Positions 52,612 to 64,000 of a stretch of DNA of 64,000 nt are shown here, piece by piece; the stretch's first letter is position 1; the number at the start of each line of letters is the position of its first letter. The position numbers and the translations under genes were made by a program. The stretch spans positions 1,233,838 to 1,297,837 of the forward strand of contig NW_022985441.1 in the NCBI RefSeq assembly GCF_010093595.1. Direction: 5' to 3'. The notes under the pieces are model-generated. The model had not been told where the DNA came from. It saw only the letters and a list, made by a program, of their open reading frames with translations, and searched no databases. Origin of the DNA: Mytilinidion resinicola (lineage: Eukaryota; Ascomycota; Dothideomycetes; Mytilinidiales; Mytilinidiaceae).

Positions 52612-53336
52612 TCATGACGATTTCCCCACCATGTCCTCCGCCAGCACTTTGCTCACGGCAGACAGCGCCAGCTTCTGCACCTCTGCCATGCTGCCGGAAA
52701 CATCGACACAGATTACGTCCTTCAGTCTGTCGCGCTCCTTGGCATCTGGCTCCTCGAGGCTGTTCAGCTGGCTGATCACCATCGAGTCTTTCATGTAGTG
52801 GCCTTGCCTGGCCTTGACGCGAGCCAACAGCGTCTCCTTGTTCGCGCGGAGATAGATGAAATGCACCGCCACTTCGTGTTCTTGGTCGTACAGCGGCGCC
52901 AGGCGGATTACATCTCGGTACTTTTTCTTCAGCGCACTGCAGGTAACGACGACACCGCGAGCACCCTGATCCAGCGAGGCCAGCGCCTGGTCACGAAGGA
53001 GAATGAGCCAGTCCCAGCGGTCTGCGTCGTTTAGCGGGGTTCCGGCAGCCATCTTGTCGATATTGGCCTGAGGATGGAACTTTGCAAGGTTAGCGTACAT
53101 TCCGCCTAACAAGTAGTAAGACTCACGTCATCACCCTCAATGTACTTCAAGGCATACTGGTCGGCCAGGAATTTGGCAACGGTGCTCTTCCCGCAGCCAG
53201 CAGGGCCAGTCACGATCCAGATGTGATGGTGGTTGTAGGTCGTCATGTTGCCTATGGATCTCTTGGTCGACGACATGGCGGACGAAGGACCGTAAAGTAG
53301 CGGCGGCTGGTGGGACTGGTCGTATGTTTGCAGCAT
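52612..53336 (-). CDS. Gluconokinase
   Basis: Two exons (53336-53127, 53079-52612) with a 47-nt intron give 225 residues. The P-loop GPAGCGKSTVA lies at about residues 44-54 and is followed by YALKYIEGDDFHPQANIDKM, the GDDxHPxxN substrate block that the intron splits. Further blocks are GTPLNDADRWDWL, VVVTCSALKKKYRDVIR and VHFIYLRANKETLLAR. The order and length fit the small gluconokinase family, which makes 6-phosphogluconate from gluconate and feeds the pentose phosphate pathway. Met 21 (MSSTKRSIG) is an alternative start, since the residues before it are not conserved. Confidence 0.94.
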
Positions 53337-54689
53337 GGTGATGGCGATGGTGCGAAAGTGTTGGCTAATTGCAGTGACGTGAGAGGATGCGATGTGTAAA
53401 GCGTGTGCGAGGAGGCAGCGTGGTCAGGCCTGGGGTGGATTGGTGAGAGGTGGCGATGTAACAAAGGGCGTCGTTGGGGAAGTCATATAGCGGTCCGACC
53501 AACGGTGGGGCCGGGCATCTTTTTAAAGAGCGCCCTCCTGATCTCGAAGCGTCCAATTCACCGCACAGGGGCGCCGCATGACGGCAGGGAGTGGGGAGGG
53601 TTCTGGCGCAGCCATGGTGGCCAAGCATTTGATGTCACGACCCGCCGCACGCCGCCTCCAGAGCGTCGGAAGAGCCCCCCAGCCGACTGGAACCAGCAAG
53701 AGGCCTGCGCCCGCGAATGAACGGCAGCAGCGGACGCCGCGCACGGCGGGCTGGGCTCGTGGTGTCGGCGTTTGAAGTTGAGCAGAGGCTGGCGCAGGCG
53801 GCGTGGGATGCAGTGGCGGATCATGGTCTCATCCGTGGGCCCTCCCCGCACTTTTTTGTCACGCTTTCGCCAAAAACCCTGTCCGTTGTCAGGTACTGCT
53901 GCGAGCGCCTGCAAGGCCGCCAGCACATCGTCTGCCCGCTCGGTCCCGACGTGCCAATTGCGCTCTGCCAGCGGCCGCGCCGTCAGCTGCGGGGGCGGGC
54001 TGCGCGGAGCTGGCTGCAATCATCTGGACAGCGTCGGCTGCGCTGCGTGAAGGGGCTCGAAACAAAATAATACCGCGTGGGGGTTCGTGAGAGGCCACGC
54101 TGCTTTCGGACCGTGCAAGGCAAGTCGGCACGCTTTCCCTGGCGGAGAACCTGCGAGCTTGCAGTGCCGGACGGGCAACTCGCGGCAGGACTTGCTAGGG
54201 GCTGAAACGAAAAAGAAAGCATCGTGGGCGAACAGGTGCAACTGCTCGTGTGCTGTACGCGCTCTCGAGCAGAGCTGCTGCATGGTGCGTCTGCAGCGGC
54301 TGCGGCCTCGAAGGTCGGAGAAGCCCTCGCGACGGCGCTGTTGCCCGAGACGGGCATGACTCTGCTGACGCAGCCGGTGGATTCGCGCGTGTCGCACCCA
54401 AGGAAGAGGAATGAGGAGCGTGAAGGTGCGTGTGGCGGCGGTCGAAGAGTGGGTGTCGTTGGAGCCCCGGCCCGCGTCCATCGTAGGGCTGGAGGTGGCT
54501 TGGCAGTGAAACAAAACAGGATACAGAACGTGCTGAGTCACGCTGCGCTTGCCGCGTTGGGCAGCCGCTGCCAGAGAGCTCAACTTCGCCGTGACGGAGG
54601 CGCATCGAGGTCACGGCATCCCAGCAGCCCACACCAAGCTATCACCCCCTCCGCCATCGACGCACGCGCTCGGACGGCTCGCAGCTAGA
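53337..54689. other. GC-rich divergent intergenic region
   Basis: 1.35 kb between gluconokinase and VPS26. Long ORFs occur on both strands (for example minus 53,558-54,019 and 54,020-54,583) because the segment is GC-rich. None has a domain or protein-like conservation clue, so none is annotated. Confidence 0.5.
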
Positions 54690-55953
54690 ATGTCCTACTT
54701 CTTCTCCACCCCCGTCGACATCGACATTGTGCTGGAGGACGGCGACGAGCGGTCAACAGTGGACGTCAAGCTCGAGAAGGCCCGTAAGGAGAAGGTCCCC
54801 TTGTACCTCGATGGCGAGTCTGTTAAGGGCGCCGTCACCATCAGGCCCAAGGATGGAAAGCGCCTGGAGCACACGGGGATCAAGGTGCAGTTCATAGGAA
54901 CAATTGGTGAGTGGGAGACTCGCATCATGTCCAATTGCGTGGCCCATCAGGCACCCCATTCAGTGATATAGACATGTTGCTAATATACTGCTCAATGTAG
55001 AGATGTTCTTCGACCGCGGCAACCACTACGAGTTCCTCTCCCTTGGCCAAGAACTGGCAGCGCCCGGCGATCTCCAGCACCCCCAGACCTTCGAGTTCAA
55101 CTTCAAGAACGTAGAAAAACAGTACGAGTCCTACAACGGCATAAATGTCAAGCTGCGCTACTTCGTCCGTGTGACGGTGTCGCGGCGGATGCAGGATGTA
55201 GTCCGGGAGAAGGATCTCTGGGTGTACTCGTACAGGATCCCCCCGGAAACTAACAGCTCCATCAAGATGGACGTCGGTATTGAGGACTGTCTACACATTG
55301 AGTTCGAATACTCCAAGTCGAAATATCATCTGAAGGACGTAATTGTGGGCCGGATATATTTCCTGCTGGTGCGGTTAAAGATAAAGCACATGGAGCTGTC
55401 CATTATCAGACGCGAAACCACGGGTGCTGCGCCGAATCAGTACAACGAGAGCGAGACTCTGGTCAGATTTGAGGTTGGTCTTAGCTTTTTGATAGTGTCT
55501 TTTGCCACGTGCTGACGGCTTGCAGATCATGGATGGCTCCCCCTCAAGAGGTAGGATTTAACTTCGATGTGTTGGCCCAGCGCTACGACACTTGAGTGGA
55601 TGATTGGTGTGCTGATACCACGACAGGAGAAACCATTCCCATCCGACTCTTCCTGGGCGGCTTTGATCTGACGCCAACATTCCGAGAGGTCAACAAGAAG
55701 TATTCGACGCGGTACTATTTGAGCCTGGTTCTAATCGATGAAGGTATGAAACATTGGATATTTCGTCGTTTGCGTTGTCTCACTTTTGCATAATCCATCG
55801 TTCTGAACGCAACCCCTGCAAGGGAACAACCACTGACGAGCTACTCCAGACGCCCGACGCTATTTCAAGCAATCTGAAATTGTCCTCTTCCGGCAAGCGC
55901 CGGAAGGGCTGACACTGGCGCAAGAGCAAAACAAGCTGATGGCGGTATCGTGA
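54690..55953 (+). CDS. VPS26: Retromer subunit Vps26
   Basis: Five exons (54690-54906, 55001-55473, 55526-55550, 55627-55743, 55850-55953; the third is only 25 nt) give 311 residues. The arrestin-like fold shows MSYFFSTPVDIDIVLEDGD, LYLDGESVKGAVTI and VQFIGTIEMFFDRGNHYEF. These are followed by LAAPGDLQHPQTFEFNFKNV, LRYFVRVTVSR, KDVIVGRIYFLLVRLKIKHM, FEIMDGSPSRGETIPIRLFL and NKKYSTRYYLSLVLIDEDAR. The C-terminus ends NKLMAVS. It works with Vps35 and Vps29 in endosome-to-Golgi recycling. Confidence 0.96.
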
Positions 55954-58796
55954 AGCTCCTCAGGACATTTAGGCTGAGCGGCTCCCGCTTTACCTCCCGC
56001 TAGAGTTACCGGCCCACTTCCGCAGACTAATGCCTAGCGCCCCGTCCCATAGAATGAGGAACGAACCATATTGGCAATAGAGCTTGTTCTGACATGGGCA
56101 TCGGGAACCGACAGACGACACGCTTGCAGATGCACGATTCAGAGCGTGGGAGTGTACATAATTAGTTACGAGCAATCCTCAAATCTACCACCTCCATTCC
56201 ATCGCCCACGATTCATGAGCTTCACCGCCGCGCCGCTAGAAGCGTTAGAACAGCATTTTCCTTGCCGGGAGCAATCTAGATGGGTTGCAGTCGTATTTTG
56301 GTCGCAGGTCACGAATCCCGCACGACGTAGTGAGGCAGGCAGTGTTTCAACGCGATTCCCGTCACCCACATAGAGGCGGTGTGCCTCGGCATCAGGACCA
56401 CACATCGGCCTTTGATGCCACCATTCCATATGCCGACTGCACGGGCTGTATCTGACTAAATTCTCGGCCAGGCAGGTGACCTGATTGCATGTGAGCAGGC
56501 GCAGGGCGCATCACGACATCAGGCATTCATACATATCGATCTGCCACTGCTGCCACGTACCGCATCGCGGAGCAGCATTGCCCAATGCTTCACGCTGACG
56601 TGCAGCTCTGACGCTCGAGCAGGGTTCTCCACAACATTGGCCATGCACGGCAGGTGACTTTGACGCAGGCAGTCGTCGAACGCGTCGAATCAATTATCCG
56701 CTTTCGGAGGCCAACATCCGCCCATCCTTCTGCATGACATATCGTGGCCAGGCCTCCGGATCGTCCATGTCGTTATCGCCAGCGGCGTCGGTAGACGAAC
56801 CCTTGCATCCGGGGCGGTAAGCGCGCCGTGCCGAGGCGACTCGAGGGAATTTACGACGGTCCTCTGCGTGGCCAGCATTGCCACGTTTGGCCTCGAGGTG
56901 GTGGTCCAGCATTTCTTCGTGTTCTATTGGCGTGCAGATGTGACGGACAGCGCAGCGATGGTATATTCCCCAACTGACCTGTCGGTCGATGCTTCCGGAG
57001 ACGAGACCGCGGTAGCGACATCTGACAAGTGCAACATCTGACACAGAATTGTCACTCCGAATGCCATCGAGTTGGGGACGCTTCGGAGCCCGTTCAGAGG
57101 TTCAGGCCGAAGCCTGGCTTCAGACTGAGGGGTTGGAATCACCGTTGCATGCCCGGAGTTGCTTCACGATCCCATTGAGATATCGGACACGTCATTCCCT
57201 TCGGAATCGGATACATACGTGGAGTACATGTTGTGTAGCTTGCAGACGTCAAGCCCGAAGCAAGTATTCCTGCCAACGCTCCTCACATGGGTACGAGGTC
57301 ATGTGGAGCAATGTGATGGTGACCCCGCTTCATCCCCATCACTGACCGATTACACCGCCCAAAGAGCAAGACATGTACTAAAGCCTACTTCACCGCACGC
57401 TGCCAATGCTCACCAACAGGACACTAGTAGTCAATTCATTATGCAGTGGGGTGAATGAGCAAACATCGACCCACTGACGTCCGCGAGCTCACCTGAGCAT
57501 AAAACCTTGGAAGTCAATTACTAACACGCTGCCAATTACAGGCCGTATATTACCGCAAACAAGACCCATTCTCGGAGATCTCCACGGCACCGCCACAGCG
57601 ACTGAAACGCGGACGCTTGCCCGCCTGGGGAGGGAGCGGCCCGACTATCGCGAGAGTCGCCGACGGTGCCCCCACGTCGAAACTATCTCCACATGGATGA
57701 AGGTCGAGCGCACCCCACGCGCGCAAGATCGTCGAGATATTCTTTGCACCAATGCGGCCCTGTTGATCACGTTCAGGGCAGATCCTCTTGTTGAGGTTCC
57801 TGCGTCTCAGCAGCAGCAGCGGCTCCAATGTATCCGACATTTTACCCGGAGCTAATGGGGGTTTTGCGACCTGCCGATTGCGGATATTTTTCGGCATCGG
57901 GTTCTGGATCACACGATCCTTGAATGTCGTTACGTGTTGCGCGCGTAAGGATTGTGTTTTGTTCCAATTTTCCCGTGGTTGCCTGACGGGAGTGTTTCCG
58001 TGGTGCTACGGGCGTCAGTACCTAGTACAATAGGTGCACGGTGCTAATCCACTGGGATGTGGTGTGTAGTCAGCGGAGTTGCAAGTCCTAACGTCGTCGG
58101 TGACGCCTCCGAATCTGGACGCCGTGGTTTTGGTTCTGGTCTCGTGAAGGGTTATACACTACTCCAACAAGGTCATCACGCGAGCAGATCGGCCCAATCA
58201 GTGCGGCCTGGCATACTATCGTCCTCTTGCTGTGAAGTACATATGGTAAGAGGAGAAGCTGTCCATCCCACTGGTCATATACTGCTATCTACACGAGGTA
58301 ATTGAAGCGATCGGAAATGTAGTCATCCAACGGTAAGCTCCATTGGGTAGGTCGTCCAAACAATCATTGCCTGCATTCATTTCTCTTAGCATTTTAGTTG
58401 AAAGCCTATCTTCATCCCACCTTTCACTATTCTCCCAGTGGCTTATCAGTCCCACTTTCTTTTAAGTCAACCGCAGGGAAGATGCTGCTTGTTCTCGATG
58501 AAATAGCGAGTATCTCCGGTGCACAAAAGTTGTGATACTTCAGCAAAGTTTCGAGGGAACAATGGACGCAGCTGCGTGCATGTCGCATGCCCTTCGCGTC
58601 TTTCAAAATTGCTTGGGCATGGTTGATAATGTTGGTACTCACGCCGAGGCCCGCATTCTAGTGATCAGAGACGCCCCAAGATCTCCCCGCAAACTCTAAA
58701 TACACAAATAGGCCTGACTCCGGATCCGAGTTCGCGTAGTACAGAGGAACTATATACGCGACTTCCTCTCCGCCTATACAAAATCGCGTTTTATGC
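55954..58796. other. Gene-poor stretch, no gene recognised
   Basis: 2.8 kb downstream of VPS26. The frames are short and shifted, with no domain I can name on either strand. The longest minus-strand frames (56,694-57,044; 57,550-57,912) read as random composition. Non-coding RNA genes cannot be excluded. Confidence 0.4.
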
Positions 58797-59500
58797 GGTT
58801 GATTCTGTCAGAACTTGTAACTAATCCAGCAATTTCCTTGGCAGAAGCGCCTCACCAAGTTTCAACCCTTCAAAGCACGAGGGTCTGATTCTGAGCCCAC
58901 GGCCGTGCAGTGAAAGGGAGCAGCAACGCGCGCACGCCGCGTCCCGTCGCCTTCACGAAGCGTGGTTCATTCTGTAAGAATTAGTAACTAAACCGGCGGA
59001 TTCGTGACCTGAGGCACCTCTGAGACCTCTTAAAATTTCGAGGCCATCCGTCTGATTTCAGAGCCGTGTTTTTGTAGTAAAAACAAACCACAAAAAGTGC
59101 GCGCCGCGTCTACCTACGCGTCCCCTCCGCGTGCATCAAATCTATAATCGCACGGTTGGTTCTGTCAAAACTTGTAACTAAAGAGAGCGAACTTTTTGCG
59201 GGAGCACCTCCGCCCCTCTTCCACATCCTGATATCGACGAGCCGATTCTGCTCCTGTAGTCCGAAGAAAGGAGTCGCTACGCTGCGTGTACCCTGTGTCT
59301 ACGCCGCGTCTGCCAAAATTGGGTTCACGCGGTTAGTTCTGTAAGACCTTGTAACCGAACGGCACCATCTTTCTACGGCAGTGCCCCAGCACCTGATCCT
59401 AGAACCGTTGGCTGCGGCCTGATTTGAAGCCCTGGATTGAACGGCAGATTTGATTGTCTTGGTATTGGACCGCGATGTGTTGCTATTTCCTACGTCTTTA
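58797..59500. repeat. Four-copy diverged tandem array, unit about 165-190 bp
   Basis: Units begin at 58,797, 58,964, 59,154 and 59,331 with a kept box 'ggtt.(a/g)ttctgt.a.a.cttgtaac(t/c)(a/g)a'. A second box near mid-unit ('.gtctgattctgagccc', '.gtctgatttcagagccg', 'gagccgattctgctcctg') and a third near the unit end ('cgccgcgtc') recur in the first three. The bases between boxes have diverged almost freely. Confidence 0.75.
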
Positions 59501-60194
59501 CCTAGTCGAAGGGATCGCACGTCCCTTGCCCGAGTTCCAGTGAGCATGATATCAAGGTCTGATCTCGCTTGATATGCAGTGACACACCGAAAGAGAGTCG
59601 AGATCACGCCAAATGCTTTGACCTGGAACGCCCATGGTCCGATTCTCAACCTCTCGACAATGGAATCGGAGATCTTTTTATGTCGACCTGAAATCCGACC
59701 TCAGGACTTGGAGTCACATTTCGACACACTCTGAACACAACACCTTCACGACCGCCAAGTCTTTCCACTTCGGCCCCCTATATGCTTCTGATCACTCAAG
59801 CTTCACACAACACACTAATATTCCATCATCAAGGGAAAAAACCCATTTCAATCCTCCTAGCAACTACCCTAGACCACACGTCCATCAACTATCCATCCAT
59901 ACGTCCTCCCCCCACGACTGAACCAAAAGAAGGAAAAAAGCCCAATGCCACAACAGCGTCGCCAGAACGAGCTCAGAGAACGGTAATTAAGCTAAACCAA
60001 AAAAAAAAAATACGTCCTCCGTGATACAATTTTGATTCCCGTCAGCAGCTTTTTCCCAACCCTCTCCACCAACACGCTGCGTAACATCCCATCCAACTTT
60101 TCGTTATCCTCCATCCACCTTCCGAAAACCACGCTTTGTAGCGCGCCATTTCGTGTCCTCCTCTTGAACCATCGGTGCGCGTAAAATCCCCTCC
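59501..60194. other. Intergenic 3' side of the repeat-protein gene
   Basis: No gene is seen. A poly-A run lies at 59,999-60,010. 59,720-60,190 is C-rich on the plus strand and may include the 3' UTR of the minus-strand gene. Confidence 0.45.
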
Positions 60195-63100
60195 CTACAA
60201 CGGGACCCCCGGCACCGCCAAGCCCAGCGAATGCAAAATCGTCAAGCTCGCCGCCGCCTTCAGATTCGTCACCGCACCCGGCAGCGCAAATAGGTTATCC
60301 GCTAGGTTCTGGATCGTCGACACCAGATTCGTCGGGTCCGGGGTCGCCGGCAAGCCCTTCACAACGCTCAAGTCCGCCGGCGTGATGGTCTGCGCGGCGC
60401 TCTGCAGCGCGGCGAGCGACGAGAGGCCCGTCAGCCCGCCGAACTTGCTCGGGTTCAGCACGGGCAGCAGCGCCAGCACGGCAAACGCGGGCGACGCGTC
60501 CTGCACGACGGGCAGCGAGAAGAGGAAGGGCGGCACGCCGCCGCCGAGCACGCCCGTGATGCTGGAGATGACAGGCCCCAGGCCGCTGCCGCCCGCCAGG
60601 TTGTTGGCGATGCCGCCAACGAGGAGCGGGAGCAGGCCGCCGCCGCCCAGCCCGCCGAGTCCTCCCAGGCCGCCCGTCAGACCTCCAGTGACGCCGGTCA
60701 CGGCTCCAAGACTGCCAGTCAGGCCGCCAGTGACGCCGGTTGCGCCTCCGAGACCGCCGCTCAGGCCGCCGACGCCGGGGAGACTAGGAAGACTTGGTAG
60801 CTGTCTCTCGTAGAGTTTGTCCTCCAGACGGGGGGCATCGCGCTTGACTAACCCCTTGATCGGAGCCACGGGGCCGAAGAGCGCGGCCGGGTCCTTCTTG
60901 AGGAGAGAGAGGAGGATGGCGATGATGGCGATGGGGACGGAGGAGAGCGGGTCGATCGGGGGGAATTGGAGGGTTGGGATGCCTGGGACAGCAGATGGCA
61001 GTCCTCCACCACCAACGATGGGGAGACCGGCCGTGGGGAGGGGAAGACCCCCGACGACCGGCAATGAAGGGAGCCCACCACCAACGACTGGTAATGAAGG
61101 GACCGCGCCACCGCCAACTATTGGGAGGCCGGCCGTAGGAAGGGGAAGTCCACCGACCACTGGCAGTGAAGGCAGCCCGCCACCAACAATTGGTAACGAA
61201 GGAAGCCCGCCACCACCAACGATCGGAAGGCCGGTCGTGGGAACGGGAAGCCGCCGAGGCCTCCGCCACCGACAATCGGGAGGCCGGCGGTAGGAATAGG
61301 AAGTCCACCAACGACTGGCAATGAGGGGAGCCCGCTACCAACGATTGGCAATGAAGGAAGTCAGCTACCAAGAACTCCGGTAGGCACAGGAAGACTGCCT
61401 AGAACACCAGTAGGTATAGGGAGACTGCCTACAGCGCTGGTAGGAAGGGGCAGGGCACCAAGAACCGAAGTAGGGAGAGGAAGGCCGCCCAAGAGCGGGA
61501 GATCAAGCGGCTCAGCTACCGGGGCAGCCTCACGTTTCGTGAGACCAGGCTGGGGGAATCCTGAAGCGCCACGGTAAATTAGCGACAAAATGCTATAGAG
61601 AACCGTAGCACCGAGACTGAAAACAGAGCTGAGCACGCCAGCTAGGTTAGGGAGGGAGGGAACGCCAGGGAGGCTGGGAAGTCCAGGGAGAGAGGGAACG
61701 CCGGGAAGTCCAGTTGGGGGAGTCAATCCTGTTGGGAGAGGGATGCCGGCCGTGAGACCGCCAATTGCGCCGATGCCACCACCAATGCCCAAGTTAAGTC
61801 CAGGCCCTTGGGGCAAAGAAACAAGAGTCGTTGGAATGGGTAAGCCTGGGAGACCAACACTAGGAATACTAGTGATGGGTAGACCAGGAATGGGCAGCCC
61901 AGGAGGGCCAGGAATTGGAACGGTCGGAAGCCCAGGAAAGCCAGGTGTTGGCAAGCCAGGAAGGGGTAAGCCTGGAAGTGGTAAGCCCGGAAGCCCAGTT
62001 GGGAGGCTAGGGATGCCAGGAGCTCCCGTGATATTTGTCGGGGAGGCAGGCAATGAGCGAAGTGCTGGGATGGGCAATGAAGGCAGAGACGGGACGGCAA
62101 CCGATATAGCGATAGTTGGGATCGGAAGACCGCGCAAGCCTACTGACGGAGGTGATGGAAGAGCAACGGGCGGTAATGAAGGAAGTCCAGGAAAGGCGAT
62201 AGGAACGCTTGGGACAGGAAGCCTGACAGGAAGGCTAGGAAGCGAAGGAGCTCTAGATGGAAGTCTAGGTACCGAAGGAGCTCTAGGGGTAGGAAGAGCA
62301 ACAGGGAGTCCACTAGGAAGTCCCGGTAGCGGTAGCGAGGGAACCGCAACGGGTAGCGAAGGAAGCCCAGGGACAGGAAGGCTGGGAAGGGTAGGGATTG
62401 GGAGACTAGGGACGCCAACGGGTACGCTCGGAATTGCAACTGGAATGCTTGGGATTGCAACAGGAAGACCGGGGATGGGAAGACTCGGCGCCGAGGGAAT
62501 CGCCACAGGAAGTGAAGGCAGCCCAGGGATGGGGGTAGACTGGAAACAGGAAGTACAGGCAGCGATGGGATCGCAACGGGAACTGAAGGAATAGCAACAG
62601 GCAGTGAGGGGACTGTAATTGGAAGGCTAGGAATAGCGGGGAGGGCGGGAACAGGAAGTGCAGGGAGCGAGGGGACTGCAACAGGCAGTGAAGGTACCCC
62701 AGGGATCGGAAGGCTGGGAATAGGAAGTGCAGGGAGCGAGGGTACTGCAACGGGAATTGAGGGGATTGCAGCTGGAAGGCTAGGAAGAACTGGGAGAGCA
62801 GGAATAGGGAGTGCAGGGATCGAGGGGATCACAACAGTCACTGAAGGAATTGCTACAGGCACTGAAGGAATTGGTACTACAGGCACAGGCAGTGAAGGAA
62901 TCGCAACGGGAAGTGAAGGTAGCACCGGTATAGCAACTGGAAGGCTGGGAAGAGTGGGGACCGGAAGTCCAGGAACTGGGAGCCCAGGAAGAATAGGTAT
63001 GCTAGGGGCAGAGGGAACCGTGGGCGGAGTGGGAACAGGAAGTCCGGGAAGAACGGGGATGGTTGGAGCTCCGATAACGATGCCACCTTGACGGAGTGTG

Positions 63101-63361
63101 AACACAAGGCGGGCCGGAGTGGAGCAAAGAGCTGTGTAGTGTAAAAGTAGAAAAAGTGAACTAACCTCCGCCAGATGCTTGAACGTTGCCAAGCGAAATA
63201 GCACCCGACTGCGCAGTGCTGAAGGGTAATCCTGGGATTGGAACAGGGATTCCAGGGACGACGGGGAGGGCGGGCACTGCAGGCCGCACTGCTGGCAGCG
63301 CCATAGCATCCATGGTGTTCAACATCGCGAGGATGAGAACAGCCATTTTAGCGTCCATCAT
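60195..63361 (-). pseudogene. Secreted elastin-like Pro/Leu/Val/Gly repeat protein, interrupted frame
   Basis: From ATG 63,361 a signal peptide (MMDAKMAVLILAMLNTMDAM) opens the protein. An intron near 63,165 (gttagt donor; acceptor at about 63,132 or 63,090) leads to hundreds of residues of 'LPSLPVAIPS'-like repeats. These turn to 'PGLPLPGLPTPG' and then 'LPVVGGLPLPTAGLPIVGGG'. A hydrophobic patch precedes GLTKREAAPVAEP, and another precedes LVKRDAPRLEDKLYERQ; both Lys-Arg pairs are likely Kex2 sites. The end is a Gly-rich part plus a more ordinary domain (DASPAFAVLALLPVLNPSKF). The frame breaks at a G-run near 62,531-62,536, at TGA 61,361-61,363 and near 61,250. Either the gene is decaying or the run-length errors are in the sequence. 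It would be about 1000 residues and extracellular or wall-bound. Confidence 0.6.
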
Positions 63362-64000
63362 GGTAGCGACGGGAGCTGATTGAAAGAACGAGTGGCGATG
63401 AGTAAGAATATCTCGATATATTCTCATATAACGAGGGAAGAAGAGCCGCGACGCCTCGTAAAAGGACCGGCGACTTTGCGAGAATAAGTACTATAGCCAA
63501 GGTGTATAACGATGCGGGTTGAACCCAAGAGAGACAGAGGTGTGCATTCTTCATCGATGCGCAAGGAATCCGTGGTACAACTGCCTATAGCATTCCATCC
63601 GCTTTGCGAAATACAACTATGGGGCCCAACTGTAGGATGCTATAGTGCCCCTTGCCTTGATGGTTACCTATTTTCAATGCCCATGGAATGTGTGGGAGCG
63701 ATATAGAGATGCAACTCATGACGTCTTTCGAAGTCTATATGATGCACTCAATTCTTTGCTAATTGTGCGCGTCCGGTGTCGAAGCTGTGTCTTTTCCGCA
63801 GTTAGTAAAGAGTGCTACTTCTATGATACGTAGGAGAATTACCACGGTGGCACGCGCCCCCTGGCCGTCGTAGTCTTCATATTCCACCCACAGAGCAAAT
63901 CCAGCTCCAAGGAGTGCCCCAAGCACTTTCTAGACAGCGTGTGTATGACGGTTTAGCCTCGCGAGGGCACCCTGTGACTTGCATCTAGAACCTCGAGAGA
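63362..64000. other. Right edge, upstream of the repeat-protein gene
   Basis: It contains the presumed promoter of the minus-strand repeat-protein gene, AT-rich with 'atatctcgatatattctcatataac' at 63,407-63,431. No gene or repeat is recognised to the window end. Confidence 0.45.

Noticed and set aside
53558..54583. Several long ORFs on both strands between gluconokinase and VPS26
   Set aside because: They arise from high GC content, overlap each other on opposite strands and show no domains.
49004..55953. A functional cluster of VPS25 and VPS26
   Set aside because: They belong to different complexes (ESCRT-II and retromer), lie 5 kb apart with unrelated genes between, and share no promoter.
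61743..62594. 283-residue plus-strand collagen-like (GxP) ORF
   Set aside because: It is antisense to the repeat-protein gene. The Gly/Pro periodicity follows from Pro codons on the other strand, and it lacks a signal peptide.

Overview
This is a 64 kb piece of a filamentous ascomycete (Pezizomycotina) chromosome. Genes carry short introns (about 45-95 nt) with GT-AG ends and CTAAC/CTGAC-like branch sites. It contains families typical of this group: a HET protein, an Nrc-2-type AGC kinase, a DASH subunit, an AsaB/CmcJ-type oxidoreductase and a CVNH domain. One diverged repeat pair shows CpA-to-TpA changes like RIP. I cannot place it below the subphylum.

Left edge to about 6 kb: the 3' part of an unrecognised gene, a long intergenic stretch, a five-exon AGC kinase (nrc-2/Fpk1 type), then two weak acidic ORFs beside a 70-bp tandem duplication. 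About 6.2-25.4 kb is a decayed accessory region. It holds a helicase fragment, a HET gene with two nonsense codons and a frameshift, an internally deleted Tc1/mariner (Fot1/pogo-like) element with intact TIRs and TA target site, a MITE-like inverted-repeat element, three arrays of a 16-bp CTTAAGAC repeat inside a larger dispersed repeat, a broken SGNH-hydrolase/cyanovirin-N fusion gene, a remnant of a ketopantoate reductase gene and a frameshifted small secreted protein gene. Among these sit a complete AsaB-like gene and a complete 161-aa gene of unknown function.

About 25.5-56 kb is a compact housekeeping region: DAD3, mitochondrial uS5m, TRM2, an MFS transporter, a tocopherol-cyclase-like protein, a secreted agmatinase, an Fpg-type DNA glycosylase, mitochondrial uL10m, mitochondrial prolyl-tRNA synthetase, an unknown acidic protein, an LPX1/AKT2-like hydrolase, an Rtt107/Brc1-type BRCT protein, VPS25, branched-chain E2 (DBT), gluconokinase and VPS26. 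Two divergent pairs put genes for mitochondrial translation or RNA modification on shared short promoters (uS5m/TRM2 and uL10m/ProRS). Exon lengths of the multi-exon models sum to multiples of three, which supports the splice sites.

The right end (56-64 kb) is gene-poor. It has a four-copy array of about 180-bp units with one strongly kept box, then a 3.2-kb reverse-strand gene for a secreted, elastin-like Pro/Leu/Val/Gly repeat protein with Kex2-type sites. That reading frame is interrupted three times in this sequence.
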